From assembly GCF_025567465.1 (NCBI RefSeq), contig NZ_JAOQKI010000011.1, positions 1-64,000 of the forward strand: DNA of 64,000 nt. Direction: 5' to 3'. The notes beneath the pieces are model-generated. The model was not told the origin of the DNA. It saw nothing but the letters and a program-made list of their open reading frames with translations, and did no database searches. Both the position numbers and the translations under genes were made by a program. Source of the DNA: Roseburia_C amylophila. Its GTDB lineage: Bacteria; Bacillota; Clostridia; Lachnospirales; Lachnospiraceae. Within the stretch, counting starts at the first letter, position 1. Every line of letters starts with the position of its first letter. Positions 42,673 through 52,524 of the stretch are shown piece by piece.

Positions 42673-44205
42673 CTATTTATTTACCGTGTCAATAAAGCGT
42701 AAGAATGCTTCTCTTCCTTCTTCGGTGCATTTGTATACACCGGCATCCAGAAGAACTTCACGGAATACCAGTCCGATTTCCTTTCGGATAATCCCGTCGA
42801 TATTTTCTTCCGTAATGCTCTCATATTTCGGCAAAAATTCCTCTACCCAGTCTGCATGCTTACTTAAAACTTCATTGCTCCGTAAATCAGCCCTGGAAAG
42901 AATTGCCGTCTTAAGCTGTGCCATCTCGTCCTTCAGACGTGCCGGCAGCACTGCCAGACCCATTACCTCGATTAAGCCGATATTTTCCTTCTTAATATGA
43001 TGAAGCTTTGCATGCGGATGATATACGCCCAGCGGATGCTCCTTTGTTGTAATATTATTACGAAGCACTAAATCCAGTTCGTAATTATTGCCTCGTTTTC
43101 TTGCAATTGGCGTAATGGTATTATGTGGCTCCCCGTCTGTTTCTGCAAAAATAAATGCTGCCTCATCCGTATAGCCACGCCAGGTCAGAAGTATTTTATC
43201 TGCCAGCTCAATCAGCCGTTCTGTATCCGGTGCGGACAGGCGGATAACTGACATCGGCCATTTTACAATTCCGGCTTTCACATCTTCAAAGCCCGCAAAG
43301 GTAATCTCTTTTTCCAGCGGTGCCTTTGCCATGGCAAATTCATAATGTCCACCCTGGAAATGGTCATGACTTAAAATCGAACCTCCTACAATCGGCAGGT
43401 CTGCATTGGAGCCAACGAAATAATGCGGAAACTGTTTTACAAAATCCAGCAGTTTTCCAAAGGTTGCCTTCTCGATTTTCATCGGTGTATGCTTTCCATT
43501 AAACACGATGCAGTGCTCATTATAGTACACATAAGGAGAATACTGTAAGAACCAGTCACTATGATTGATGGTTACCGGAATAATACGGTGATTCTGTCTT
43601 GCCGGATGGTTGACTCTTCCTGCATAACCTTCATTTTCCTTACATAAAAGGCATTTCGGATAGCCGCTCTGTTTTGCCAGCTTTGCAGCTGCAATGGCTT
43701 TCGGGTCCTTTTCCGGCTTGGATAAGTTAATTGTAATATCCAGTTCACCAAACTCCGTCTCTGCGGTCCATTTCATATCACGTCTGATACGGTATCTGCG
43801 GATATAATTACTGTCCTGGCTAAGAGTATAATAATAATCTGTTGCCGCCTTTGCATCCTTCTCATAAAGGCTCTGAAATTTATGAATTACTTCACCTGGT
43901 CTCGGCATCAGCATTCCCATGATTTTCGTATCAAACAAATCACGGTATACTACACTGTTTTCCTTTAAAATGCCATTTTCATAAGCATAATCCAGCAGAC
44001 GGTTTAATAATTCTTCCAGACTCTCTTCTGCTTCTTCTCTGCTCATCGGAGTCCGTGACTGATAAGCTGCCACAGCGTCCTCATCTAATTCTTCTAATTC
44101 AAACAATTCCAGCAGGCGGTTGATGGTAAATCTTTCATCTTCCTTCGGAACCAGTCCGGTTACCATGCCATATTCTGTTAATTTTAAGATATCTTCACAA
44201 ATCAT
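42673..44205 (-). CDS. galT: UTP/UDP-glucose--hexose-1-phosphate uridylyltransferase, class II GalT
   Basis: 510 residues, the long Firmicute GalT. Leloir pathway: galactose-1-phosphate to UDP-galactose. Signatures: LMPRPGEVIHKFQSLYEKDA, NHRIIPVTINHSDWFLQYSP, VGGSILSHDHFQGGHYEFAM and YHPHAKLHHIKKENIGLIEV. It lies 17 nt after galK in one operon. Confidence 0.93.
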   Translation of the reverse strand: MICEDILKLTEYGMVTGLVPKEDERFTINRLLELFELEELDEDAVAAYQSRTPMSREEAEESLEELLNRLLDYAYENGILKENSVVYRDLFDTKIMGMLMPRPGEVIHKFQSLYEKDAKAATDYYYTLSQDSNYIRRYRIRRDMKWTAETEFGELDITINLSKPEKDPKAIAAAKLAKQSGYPKCLLCKENEGYAGRVNHPARQNHRIIPVTINHSDWFLQYSPYVYYNEHCIVFNGKHTPMKIEKATFGKLLDFVKQFPHYFVGSNADLPIVGGSILSHDHFQGGHYEFAMAKAPLEKEITFAGFEDVKAGIVKWPMSVIRLSAPDTERLIELADKILLTWRGYTDEAAFIFAETDGEPHNTITPIARKRGNNYELDLVLRNNITTKEHPLGVYHPHAKLHHIKKENIGLIEVMGLAVLPARLKDEMAQLKTAILSRADLRSNEVLSKHADWVEEFLPKYESITEENIDGIIRKEIGLVFREVLLDAGVYKCTEEGREAFLRFIDTVNK

Positions 44206-44222
44206 GACTTACCTCCTGTTTC

Positions 44223-45389
44223 TTATGCCAGTCTGGATGGACCGTCTCCAATTTCTACCACATAGAAATCTGCGCTGTATCCAATTTTCTTTTCATAGGC
44301 ACTGCCTACTGCTTCAATAAAATGCTCTACTGCTTCATCCTTTACAATACTGACGGTGCATCCGCCAAAGCCTGCACCTGTCATACGGGATCCAATGACT
44401 CCATCCACCTTCCAGGCTTCTTCCACTAAGGTATCCAGTTCAATTCCGGTTACTTCATAATCATCCCTTAAGGATACATGGGATGCATTCATCAGCTTTC
44501 CAAAGGTTTCCACATCATTTTCTTTCAAAGCTTCCACTGCTTTTAGGGTTCTCTGGTTCTCATATACCGCATGTTTTGCCCGACGCATGCGGACCTCACT
44601 TCCGATGGCTCCCTTATACTCTTCAAACTGTTCCTCGGACAATTCACCAAGACTTTTGATGTCCACCACCTTCTGTAATTCTGCCAGTGCTTCCTCACAC
44701 TCTGCACGACGTTCATTATATTTCGAATCACCCAGACCACGCTTCTTATTGCTGCAGGAAATTACAATTTTAGCATCTTTTAAACGAACCGGCGCATATT
44801 CATATTTTAAAGTAGCCGTGTCTAAGAAAATCGCATGCTCTGCTTTTCCCATGGCAATGGCAAACTGATCCATGATGCCACAGTTCACTCCATTGAATTT
44901 ATTCTCTGAAAACTGTCCGATTAAAGCCAGATCCTGATTCGTTACACCAAATCCGAATAAGTCCTTTAAGATATATCCGGTCAGTACCTCAACAGATGCA
45001 GAAGAAGAAAGTCCGGAACCATTCGGGATATTTCCAAATAATAACAAATCCAGTCCGGTATCTACCTGCATGCCCTTTTCTCCAAACGCCCAGATAACAC
45101 CCTTCGGATAATTCGTCCAGTCTGCTTCTTTCTCCGGTTTCAAGCCTTCAATGGAAGATTCCAGCACACCAAGCTGTTCAAAATTCATGGAATAAAATCT
45201 CAGTTTCTTATCGGCACGTTTTCTTGCCACGCCATAAGTTCCAATGGTCAGTGCACAGGGAAATACATGACCGCCGTTGTAATCCGTATGCTCTCCAATC
45301 AGATTCACACGTCCCGGTGCAAAATACACACGGATGTCTCCTTCATCCCCAAATAATTCCTTAAACCTTGTCAAAACCTGCTCTTTCAT
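44223..45389 (-). CDS. galK: Galactokinase
   Basis: 388 residues from ATG 45389 (AAAGGAG 9 nt upstream); a longer frame to 45419 is unsupported. GHMP kinase: GRVNLIGEHTDYNGG signature, ATP loop GNIPNGSGLSSSASVEV, and the third motif GSRMTGAGFGGCTVSIV. Phosphorylates galactose, with galT directly downstream. No galE, transporter or regulator is adjacent. Confidence 0.95.
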   Translation of the reverse strand: MKEQVLTRFKELFGDEGDIRVYFAPGRVNLIGEHTDYNGGHVFPCALTIGTYGVARKRADKKLRFYSMNFEQLGVLESSIEGLKPEKEADWTNYPKGVIWAFGEKGMQVDTGLDLLLFGNIPNGSGLSSSASVEVLTGYILKDLFGFGVTNQDLALIGQFSENKFNGVNCGIMDQFAIAMGKAEHAIFLDTATLKYEYAPVRLKDAKIVISCSNKKRGLGDSKYNERRAECEEALAELQKVVDIKSLGELSEEQFEEYKGAIGSEVRMRRAKHAVYENQRTLKAVEALKENDVETFGKLMNASHVSLRDDYEVTGIELDTLVEEAWKVDGVIGSRMTGAGFGGCTVSIVKDEAVEHFIEAVGSAYEKKIGYSADFYVVEIGDGPSRLA

Positions 45390-45642
45390 CAATACATTCT
45401 CCTTTCGATTTATTTTCATCCGTTCCTGTTATCCGGCACATTTTCACAGGATATTATTCATCTGTCTTTGTGCTCGTCAGCAACATAATTTATATTTTTT
45501 ACTTCTTGATAAGATTATACTATATGCCCTGTTTCTTTGCAATATTGCCGTTCTAGTCTGCAACATCTCAATTGCTATTTGGCAACATTTTTCCATATGC
45601 ATTATGATAATTACAAATAAACATGAAAATATAAATATATAT

Positions 45643-45876
45643 ATAACACCAGCCTCTGTTCGGATGATTTTGATACGAGAGAGAGCTGTAAGGGACATTG
45701 GAAATTCGATAAAAACATATATGATTCTGACAACCGGCGCAAATTCACATCCATGTTCATCTGCGCCTCGCCGGTACATCCCTGTACCGGCGTTGCCTGT
45801 TTCCGAACGAATTTCATAAGTCCCTAACAACCCTCCCTCATGTATCTGCAATCATCCAGACAGAGGCTGGTGTTAT
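45643..45876. repeat. Foldback element, copy 2 (234 bp)
   Basis: Outer arms ATAACACCAGCCTCTGT and ACAGAGGCTGGTGTTAT are perfect inverted copies. The core 45691-45825 matches the core of copy 1 (36101-36235), including hairpins at 45736-45767 and 45769-45792. The outer arms differ in sequence from copy 1 but pair equally well. A partial duplicate of the right arm (TGAACAGAAGCTGGCGTT) lies at about 45934-45951. Confidence 0.8.
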
Positions 45877-45973
45877 TTCTATTTTCAATTTATTTTCAGT
45901 GGTTCCTACAGACATTCATCATACTAAAATTGTCTGAACAGAAGCTGGCGTTCTTATTCTTTATTCCAATTCC

Positions 45974-47821
45974 CTACAATGCTGCTTCAGCGGCTGCCAG
46001 CTTGTCCAGTGCACTCTGTGGTACCTTCGCTTTTGCGCCCTCGCTTAAGGCATTATAGGCATTTCTTGCATTGGCTACTGCTGCTGCATCTGTGGCAGTT
46101 ATCGTATCTGGCAATGCCATGATTGTATTCGTTACATTCTGTGCATCTATACTTTCCTGATTCTGCAATTCCTGCAGGGCCTGTTCATACTGCAACTGTG
46201 ACAGAGCTGACTCGGCTGCTGTCAGCACATTCAGATTCTTTACATATGCTTTGGCGCTGTCAGATAAAGCATCATACTGGGAACGGACAGACGCAATGGT
46301 TCCTGCGGAGTCCAGGGTTACTGCTCCAATGGAGGTGATTGCCTCATCTACTGCAGATGCTGCATCCATATCCTTGCCCTTCTGGCTCTCGGTTCCCGGC
46401 AGTTCATAAACAAGCACCGGATAACCAGCTTCTATATTTTCATAAATTGTTTTTGCTGCACTGTATGGAAGATTGATACATCCATGTGAACCGCTTCTTT
46501 TATAAATTGTTCCACCAAAAGTACTTCTCCAGCTGGCATCATGCATTCCAACACCACCGTTAAAAGGCATCCAGAAAGATACCGGAGACTCATAATCTTC
46601 GCCGCGAAGCACCGCATCCTTTGCCTTATAAGTAACACCAAAAGAGCCGGACGGCGTTCCATGATTCTTTGCAAGGTTACCGGAGACAAAATCAGATTCT
46701 ACCACCAGTGATCCGTTCTTATAGAAAAACAAATGCTGTGCGGTCAGATTGATTTCCACATATGTATTACCATAGTCATTCTCACCATGGCTGTTGGCCG
46801 TCTGGGAATAAACCGGCTCTCTTGTTACATCCTTACCGGCTTTCAAATCCTCCAGTATCATTTCCTTTTCAGCTGCATTATCTACCCACCATCCGTAATT
46901 TCCACCATAAATTGTCACTGTCTGTCCATAAGAGGTATCCAGTGTCCGGTTTCCATAGGCGGTATTATAATTTTTTGCCATAGCTTTTACATAAGCGCTC
47001 AATGCCTCATCATCTACAGACACATTGAAATCATCATCCACAGAAAGCCAGGTACTGATGGTTTCTCCATCCAAAACCACATCATCCTTGCCTTCTGCCT
47101 GATAGGTAATCTTCATCTGGGTATATTTATTCAAAGTATCCAATGCATCCTGAAATACATCATCCTCTTCTTTTACCTTAGGGTCTTCATAACAGCCTTC
47201 CCCGGAAAGGTCAAACTCCGGCTGCATTTTATCCAAGGCTTCTTTGATTTTCTCCGTAAATGCATCCTTATCGATTTTTGTTCCATATACCTCCGGCTGC
47301 ACTTCATAACCATCCTTTGTATAATCCTTAATCTGTGCATTTTCGGAATCCGTCCATTTGCTTTCATCCATACAGGACAAATGATCCAGAACATCCTTCA
47401 ATTTTTCTTCATCAAAAGATATCATGGTCTCCGCTTCGTATTTCTGTGGAGAAATAAGATAGTACGGCCATGCAAATCCATTCTGTTTCTTTAAAAGCTC
47501 TTTTACCTGCTTATCAAATACCGGCTCCATGTCAATGTCTGTTCCACTGATGCTCTCTGTCTTATCCTCACGCTCCACCAGTTTCATCTCATACCTGGAT
47601 GCCTGCTTCGTGATCTTCTTTTCCACACCACTGGTTGAGGAAGCGGATACCCCCACATTATTTATCGTGGTACGAAATGCAAAATGGCTCTGAAAAAACA
47701 GTGCCAGTACCAGATAAATCACAACTAATATTCCTACAGGAATTCCGATTACACAAAGGAGTTTTTTTCTGCTCATTTTTTCCTTTGCAGTTTCCTGCTG
47801 TTTCTCTTCATTCTTCTTCAT
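45974..47821 (-). CDS. L,D-transpeptidase (YkuD) with peptidoglycan-binding and C-terminal helical repeats
   Basis: 615 residues from ATG 47821; the promoter -10 lies upstream of this start, excluding the longer frame to 47893. Membrane anchor (LLCVIGIPVGILVVIYLVLA), a PG-binding type-4-like region (about 60-330), then the YkuD domain with GMHDASW and the catalytic SGSHGCINLPYSAA. The last 140 residues hold two alanine-rich helical repeats (VRSQYDALSDSAKAYVKNLN; ARNAYNALSEGAKAKVPQSA) of the kind found on Gram-positive surface proteins. It makes 3-3 cross-links in the wall, giving beta-lactam-insensitive cross-linking. Confidence 0.9.
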   Translation of the reverse strand: MKKNEEKQQETAKEKMSRKKLLCVIGIPVGILVVIYLVLALFFQSHFAFRTTINNVGVSASSTSGVEKKITKQASRYEMKLVEREDKTESISGTDIDMEPVFDKQVKELLKKQNGFAWPYYLISPQKYEAETMISFDEEKLKDVLDHLSCMDESKWTDSENAQIKDYTKDGYEVQPEVYGTKIDKDAFTEKIKEALDKMQPEFDLSGEGCYEDPKVKEEDDVFQDALDTLNKYTQMKITYQAEGKDDVVLDGETISTWLSVDDDFNVSVDDEALSAYVKAMAKNYNTAYGNRTLDTSYGQTVTIYGGNYGWWVDNAAEKEMILEDLKAGKDVTREPVYSQTANSHGENDYGNTYVEINLTAQHLFFYKNGSLVVESDFVSGNLAKNHGTPSGSFGVTYKAKDAVLRGEDYESPVSFWMPFNGGVGMHDASWRSTFGGTIYKRSGSHGCINLPYSAAKTIYENIEAGYPVLVYELPGTESQKGKDMDAASAVDEAITSIGAVTLDSAGTIASVRSQYDALSDSAKAYVKNLNVLTAAESALSQLQYEQALQELQNQESIDAQNVTNTIMALPDTITATDAAAVANARNAYNALSEGAKAKVPQSALDKLAAAEAAL

Positions 47822-47852
47822 ATCCCTTAACCTTTCTATTTTGCTAGTTTCC

Positions 47853-47880
47853 ATTATAGTTGACCGTTTTTCTTTGTCAA
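47853..47880 (-). promoter_or_regulatory. Promoter of the L,D-transpeptidase gene
   Basis: TTGACA (47880-47875) and TATAAT (47858-47853) with a 16-bp spacer on the minus strand, both perfect hexamers. Confidence 0.8.
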
Positions 47881-48085
47881 TGAAATCCCGCATTTGTAAT
47901 ATTTATTTAAAAAATGAAATACATTTTCTTGTATTCTTGCACAATGAAAATGTTCCTTTTCCATTAAAATCTTAAGAATTCCATAAAAATTATTAAATTC
48001 GATTTTATAGCATTGTTTTTTAAAAAATGCTGTGCTAGAATTCCACCATAGAAGTAGTATTCTTACATTAAAAAAGGGGAATCCG

Positions 48086-48787
48086 ATGTTGAAAAAAGAT
48101 AACTTTAAGCAAAATCTCAAAGCATTTTTTCAAAAATATAAGCACGCATGGGTTCTGCTGTATGTATTCATATATTTTCCATGGTTTACCTATCTGGAAA
48201 AACATGTGACTTCAAATTTCAACGTAATACATACTGCACTGGATGATAAAATCCCATTTATAGAATTTTTCATCGTACCATATATGTTATGGTTTGGATA
48301 TGTCGCATATGCGGTTCTTTACTTTTTCTTCAAAAATAAAGAAGATTATTACCGGCTCTGTACATTCCTGTTTGTGGGAATGACTGTATTTCTGGTAGTA
48401 TCCAGCCTCTATCCAAACGGACATTATCTCCGCCCGCATTCCTTTGAGCATGACAATGTCTTCACCCATATGGTAGCCTGGCTTTATGCAACCGATACAC
48501 CGACAAACCTGTTTCCAAGTATTCATGTTTATAATTCGCTCGGTGTTCACATTGCAATCTGTAACAGTAAAGAATTTAAGGATCGTCCGAAGTTAAAGCT
48601 GGCTTCTTTCATTCTTATGGTCAGCATTATTCTTGCAACCATGTTCTTAAAACAGCATTCTGTATTTGATGTGGTTACTGCATTTGTAATGGCTGCTGTC
48701 ATGTACTCTTTCGTCTACGGCAGGAACTTTGCTTTCGGCCGCAGCAAGGCAAAAGAATCTTTTGAAAAACAGCTTAAGCACATATAG
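48086..48787 (+). CDS. PAP2-like membrane phosphatase/phosphotransferase
   Basis: 233 residues from ATG 48086 (GGGG 6 nt upstream). Six membrane helices. Motifs TNLFPSIHVYNSLGVHIAIC and LKQHSVFDVVTAF correspond to the PSxH and H...D active-site elements of the PAP2 superfamily, in the arrangement of inositolphosphotransferase-like members. Likely acts on a lipid phosphate. Monocistronic and divergent from the L,D-transpeptidase. Confidence 0.82.
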   Translation: MLKKDNFKQNLKAFFQKYKHAWVLLYVFIYFPWFTYLEKHVTSNFNVIHTALDDKIPFIEFFIVPYMLWFGYVAYAVLYFFFKNKEDYYRLCTFLFVGMTVFLVVSSLYPNGHYLRPHSFEHDNVFTHMVAWLYATDTPTNLFPSIHVYNSLGVHIAICNSKEFKDRPKLKLASFILMVSIILATMFLKQHSVFDVVTAFVMAAVMYSFVYGRNFAFGRSKAKESFEKQLKHI

Positions 48788-48800
48788 GTTTTTATAAAAG

Positions 48801-48837
48801 AACTGCCGCTCCATTTTGAGCAGCAGTTTTTTTATTT
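48801..48837 (+). terminator. Terminator after the PAP2-like gene
   Basis: AACTGCCGCTC / GAGCAGCAGTT stem followed by TTTTTTT. Confidence 0.8.
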
Positions 48838-50754
48838 CAAATGTTCGATTTCATCCATCCAGATACGCACTGATGCATCACTTGGCATTCTTAAATCACC
48901 TCTTGGTGATACTGCTACCGTACCGACCTTTGGTCCATCCGGCAAACAGGAACGTTTAAACTGCTGTGAGAAGAAACGGCGGTAGAAGGTCTTTAACCAT
49001 TTCAAAATCACTGCATTGTCATACTGCCCCGCAAATGCCACCTGTGCCAGGCGATATATTTTTGCCGGAGCAAAACCAAATCGCATCACATAATATAAAT
49101 AGAAATCATGCAGTTCATATGGTCCTACAATATCCTCTGTCTTCTGGGCGATTTTTCCATTTTCCGGTGGAAGCAGTTCCGGGCTGACCGGTGTATCTAA
49201 GACATCATAAAGTACAATTGAAAGTTCCTTGTTTCCACAGGTGTCTGCATAATAGTGTACCAGATGGCGCACCAGCGTCTTCGGTACGGATGCATTCACT
49301 CCATACATGGACATATGGTCACCGTTATAGGTAGCCCAGCCCAATGCCAGCTCTGACATATCTCCAGTTCCGATTACCATACCATTATTCTTATTGGCAA
49401 TGTCCATCAGAATCTGGGTACGTTCCCTTGCCTGTCCATTTTCATAAGTGACATCATGTACACTCTCATCCTGACCAATATCCCGGAAATGAATGCGTAC
49501 TGCCTCTTTGATATCCACTTCTATCAGCTTTGCGCCAAGACAGCGAATGAGACTTAATGCATTCTCATAGGTACGGTCAGTGGTTCCAAAGCCCGGCATG
49601 GTAACTGCATATATCTGCTCTCTCGGAAGCTTCAGCCGGTCAAACGCCTGTACCGTAACCAGAAGTGCCAGTGTGGAATCCAGTCCACCGGAAATGCCTA
49701 CCACTGCGCATTTACATCTGGTATGCTCTAACCGTTTCTTAAGTCCCATGGACTGAATAGCTAAAATCTCTTCACAACGTTTATCACGCTTGCCCTTATT
49801 GCCCGGAACGAATGGCGCCGGATCCACAAAACGGCTCAGTGTGGTATCTGATTTATCAATAAAGAAAGAAAATCTAAGATAATCCTCGCTTCTGCTGCCT
49901 GCTGCAAAAGTGCTCATTCTCCGTCTTTCGGATACCAGACGTTCCATATCAATTTCAGAATATACCGTCTCATTGGTAAAACGTTCGGATTCTGCTAAAA
50001 CCACTCCGTTTTCTGCAATGATATTATGACCGGAATATACTACATCCTGTGTGGATTCTCCATCTCCGGCACTGGCATAGATATAACCGCAGAGCAGGCG
50101 GGCAGACTGTCCTGCAACAAGCTCTCTCCGGTAAATATCCTTTCCGGTTGTCTCATCACTGGCAGAAAGATTTACGATTAAAGTTGCTCCTGCCAGAGCA
50201 TGGGAAATACTCGGCGGGTTTGGTGTCCATACATCCTCGCAGATTTCCACACCGATTACCAGCTCCGGCAATACATCATCACACTGGAACAAAATGTGGC
50301 TTCCCATCGGTACATGATAAGCCGGTGCAATATCTACACCCTCTGCTTCTTCTTTTCCCGGAGAAAAATATCTTGCTTCATAGAATTCATTGTAATTTGG
50401 AATATGGGTCTTTGGCACGATGCCGATAATCTCGCCTTTGTTTAAAGCTGCTGCCACATTATAAAGCTTGCCTTCATGCATCAGGGGCAGACCAACAAAT
50501 ACAACGGCATCCAAAGCACCGAGTTCCTTTGCCAGCCATACCAGCCGCTCCCTTGCGCTTCTTAACAAAGTCTCCTGTAAGAATAAATCTCCACAGGTAT
50601 ATCCGGTAATGCAAAGTTCCGGGCACACAATGACTTTGGCTCCGTTTGCTGCTGCTTCCATTACTGCCGCTTTTATTCGAATGGTATTTTCTACCGGATC
50701 TGCGACTACTACTTTTGGTGTTACTGCTGCTACTTTGATAAATCCATCTCTCAT
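48832..50754 (-). CDS. nadE: Glutamine-dependent NAD(+) synthetase
   Basis: 640 residues. N-terminal nitrilase-type glutaminase (catalytic Cys in VCPELCITGYTCGDL, Lys in VPKTHIPNYNEFYE, Glu near the N-terminus) and C-terminal synthetase with the ATP loop VGISGGLDSTLALLV and NKNNGMVIGTGDMSELALGW. Converts nicotinate adenine dinucleotide to NAD using glutamine. Start overlaps the hslO stop (ATGA), so the two are coupled. Confidence 0.95.
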   Translation of the reverse strand: MRDGFIKVAAVTPKVVVADPVENTIRIKAAVMEAAANGAKVIVCPELCITGYTCGDLFLQETLLRSARERLVWLAKELGALDAVVFVGLPLMHEGKLYNVAAALNKGEIIGIVPKTHIPNYNEFYEARYFSPGKEEAEGVDIAPAYHVPMGSHILFQCDDVLPELVIGVEICEDVWTPNPPSISHALAGATLIVNLSASDETTGKDIYRRELVAGQSARLLCGYIYASAGDGESTQDVVYSGHNIIAENGVVLAESERFTNETVYSEIDMERLVSERRRMSTFAAGSRSEDYLRFSFFIDKSDTTLSRFVDPAPFVPGNKGKRDKRCEEILAIQSMGLKKRLEHTRCKCAVVGISGGLDSTLALLVTVQAFDRLKLPREQIYAVTMPGFGTTDRTYENALSLIRCLGAKLIEVDIKEAVRIHFRDIGQDESVHDVTYENGQARERTQILMDIANKNNGMVIGTGDMSELALGWATYNGDHMSMYGVNASVPKTLVRHLVHYYADTCGNKELSIVLYDVLDTPVSPELLPPENGKIAQKTEDIVGPYELHDFYLYYVMRFGFAPAKIYRLAQVAFAGQYDNAVILKWLKTFYRRFFSQQFKRSCLPDGPKVGTVAVSPRGDLRMPSDASVRIWMDEIEHLK

Positions 50755-51620
50755 TTTCTTATCTCCCTTAAATCATCCGGACTGAATACATAATTATCAT
50801 TACAGAAATGACATTTTACTTCAATCGGTTCTTCATCCTTGATTAAATCATCCAAATCTTTCTTGCTTAAGCTTGCCAGTGCTTTTGCCACACGTTCTTT
50901 GGAACAGTCACAGCGGAAGGCAACCGGCATCGTATCATTGATTTCAAGCTTCATCTCTCCTAAGATTTCCTCTAAAATCATTTCCGGTGTCATACCCTTT
51001 TCCAACATTTCTGTTACAGATGCTATCTGTGCGATTTTCTGCTCCAGGGCATCAATGACTGCGTCCTCTGTAAACGGCATCAGCTGAATGATAAACCCGC
51101 CTGCCTGACGCACTGTATTGTCCTTATTCATGAGAACTCCTAAACCCACGGAAGATGGTACCTGCTCGGATACTGCAAAATAATAGGTTAAATCCTCTGC
51201 GATTTCTCCGGTCTGAAGCTCTGTCTGTCCCACATACGGATCTTTTAATCCCATGTCTTTTATGACACTTAAAACACCATTTCCAATGGCTCCGCCTACA
51301 TTTAATTTACCGGCTGCATTAGGTGGCAATATCACGTCTGCCACGCCCGGATAGCCTTTTACACCCCCGTTAGCATTGGCAGTTACCGTAAGGCCATGCA
51401 TCGGACCATCGCCCTGAATCTGCAGGGTCAGAAGGTCTTTTTCTCCCTTCATCATGCTGCCCATCATTGCTGCTGCGCTCATGGCACGTCCTAATGCTGC
51501 TGTTACAATCGGGCTGCTGTTATGACGGACTCTTGCTTCCTCCGTCATCTCTTTTGATGTAATCGCAAATGCACGAATCTGTCCATCTGCAGCTGTTGCT
51601 CTCACCATATAATCTGACAT
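50751..51620 (-). CDS. hslO: Redox-regulated chaperone Hsp33
   Basis: 289 residues from ATG 51620 (MSDYMVRATAADGQIRAFAI); the longer frame to 51680 runs into the upstream gene. Holdase activated by oxidation. The C-terminal zinc switch FRCDCSKERV ... VKCHFCNDNYVF has the CxC and CxxC cysteines. Located between a methyltransferase gene and nadE in one operon. Confidence 0.95.
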   Translation of the reverse strand: MSDYMVRATAADGQIRAFAITSKEMTEEARVRHNSSPIVTAALGRAMSAAAMMGSMMKGEKDLLTLQIQGDGPMHGLTVTANANGGVKGYPGVADVILPPNAAGKLNVGGAIGNGVLSVIKDMGLKDPYVGQTELQTGEIAEDLTYYFAVSEQVPSSVGLGVLMNKDNTVRQAGGFIIQLMPFTEDAVIDALEQKIAQIASVTEMLEKGMTPEMILEEILGEMKLEINDTMPVAFRCDCSKERVAKALASLSKKDLDDLIKDEEPIEVKCHFCNDNYVFSPDDLREIRK

Positions 51621-51639
51621 TTTTTCTTCCTCTTTCTTC

Positions 51640-52389
51640 TTATTTCCCCTGTTCTCTTGCGATGATATAAATCCGTTCACTGCAGGCTGTCGGTTCTTTT
51701 CCCGTCTCTACGTCAAAGACACCTTCCCATTTCATACCGGCTTCTTCGATTAATTTTCGTACGGTTTCTATCTCATACGCCCGCTGAAAATGTGTTTCTT
51801 CATATCTCCGGAACAAATCATCCTCTTCTTTGATAAAAAGTGTTAAATCATACTGATTGACCTGTTCCTCCGGGTCATAATAATTTTCCCAGATAAAGCT
51901 GCTGTCCTCTCTGGTCTCGCAGAAGCTGTTGTCTCCTAAGAGTTCCTCATATTTATATCTGGTATTCATATCGAAAATAAAGATTCCGCCCGGGTCAAGA
52001 TAATTATTGACCAGGGAAAATACCTGTCTCAAATCCTCTTCTGACATGATATAATTCATGGAATCGCAGACACTTACTACTGCCCGGATGGTTCCATACA
52101 ATTCAAACTCCCGCATATCCTGAAGAAGATACAGTATCTCTGTATTTTCCATGGTATATTCTCTGGCTACCGAAAGCATTTCCTCGGAATTGTCCACCCC
52201 AATCATATCATAACCTTCTGCTGCTAAAAGTCTCGTCATCCTTCCGGTTCCACAGCCAAGTTCCAAAAGCAGGCCATCTTTTATCCCCTCTGCTTTTAAT
52301 ATGTCCACCAGATATTTTTTCCATGCTTCGTAAGGGACATTGTCCATAAATGTATCATAAACTGTTGCAAATTCTGTATATGCTTCCAC
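51640..52389 (-). CDS. Class I SAM-dependent methyltransferase
   Basis: 249 residues. Rossmann methyltransferase with motif I LLLELGCGTGRMTRLLAAEG, motif II GVDNSEEML and VVSVCDSMNYIMSEEDLRQV. Starts YTEFATVYDTFMDNVPYEAW, typical of a common Firmicute family next to hslO. Substrate unknown. Confidence 0.88.
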   Translation of the reverse strand: MEAYTEFATVYDTFMDNVPYEAWKKYLVDILKAEGIKDGLLLELGCGTGRMTRLLAAEGYDMIGVDNSEEMLSVAREYTMENTEILYLLQDMREFELYGTIRAVVSVCDSMNYIMSEEDLRQVFSLVNNYLDPGGIFIFDMNTRYKYEELLGDNSFCETREDSSFIWENYYDPEEQVNQYDLTLFIKEEDDLFRRYEETHFQRAYEIETVRKLIEEAGMKWEGVFDVETGKEPTACSERIYIIAREQGK

Positions 52390-52524
52390 ACAACCACTCT
52401 TTCTGTCCTATTCTTCTGTAATACTAACAATTTTCCCTGATAAAAGCAAGTAGTCGCTTCCTAAGGCTTGATTATTTTTCCCTAAAACTTTATACTTAAA
52501 ATCATAACACTACTGGGAGGAATT

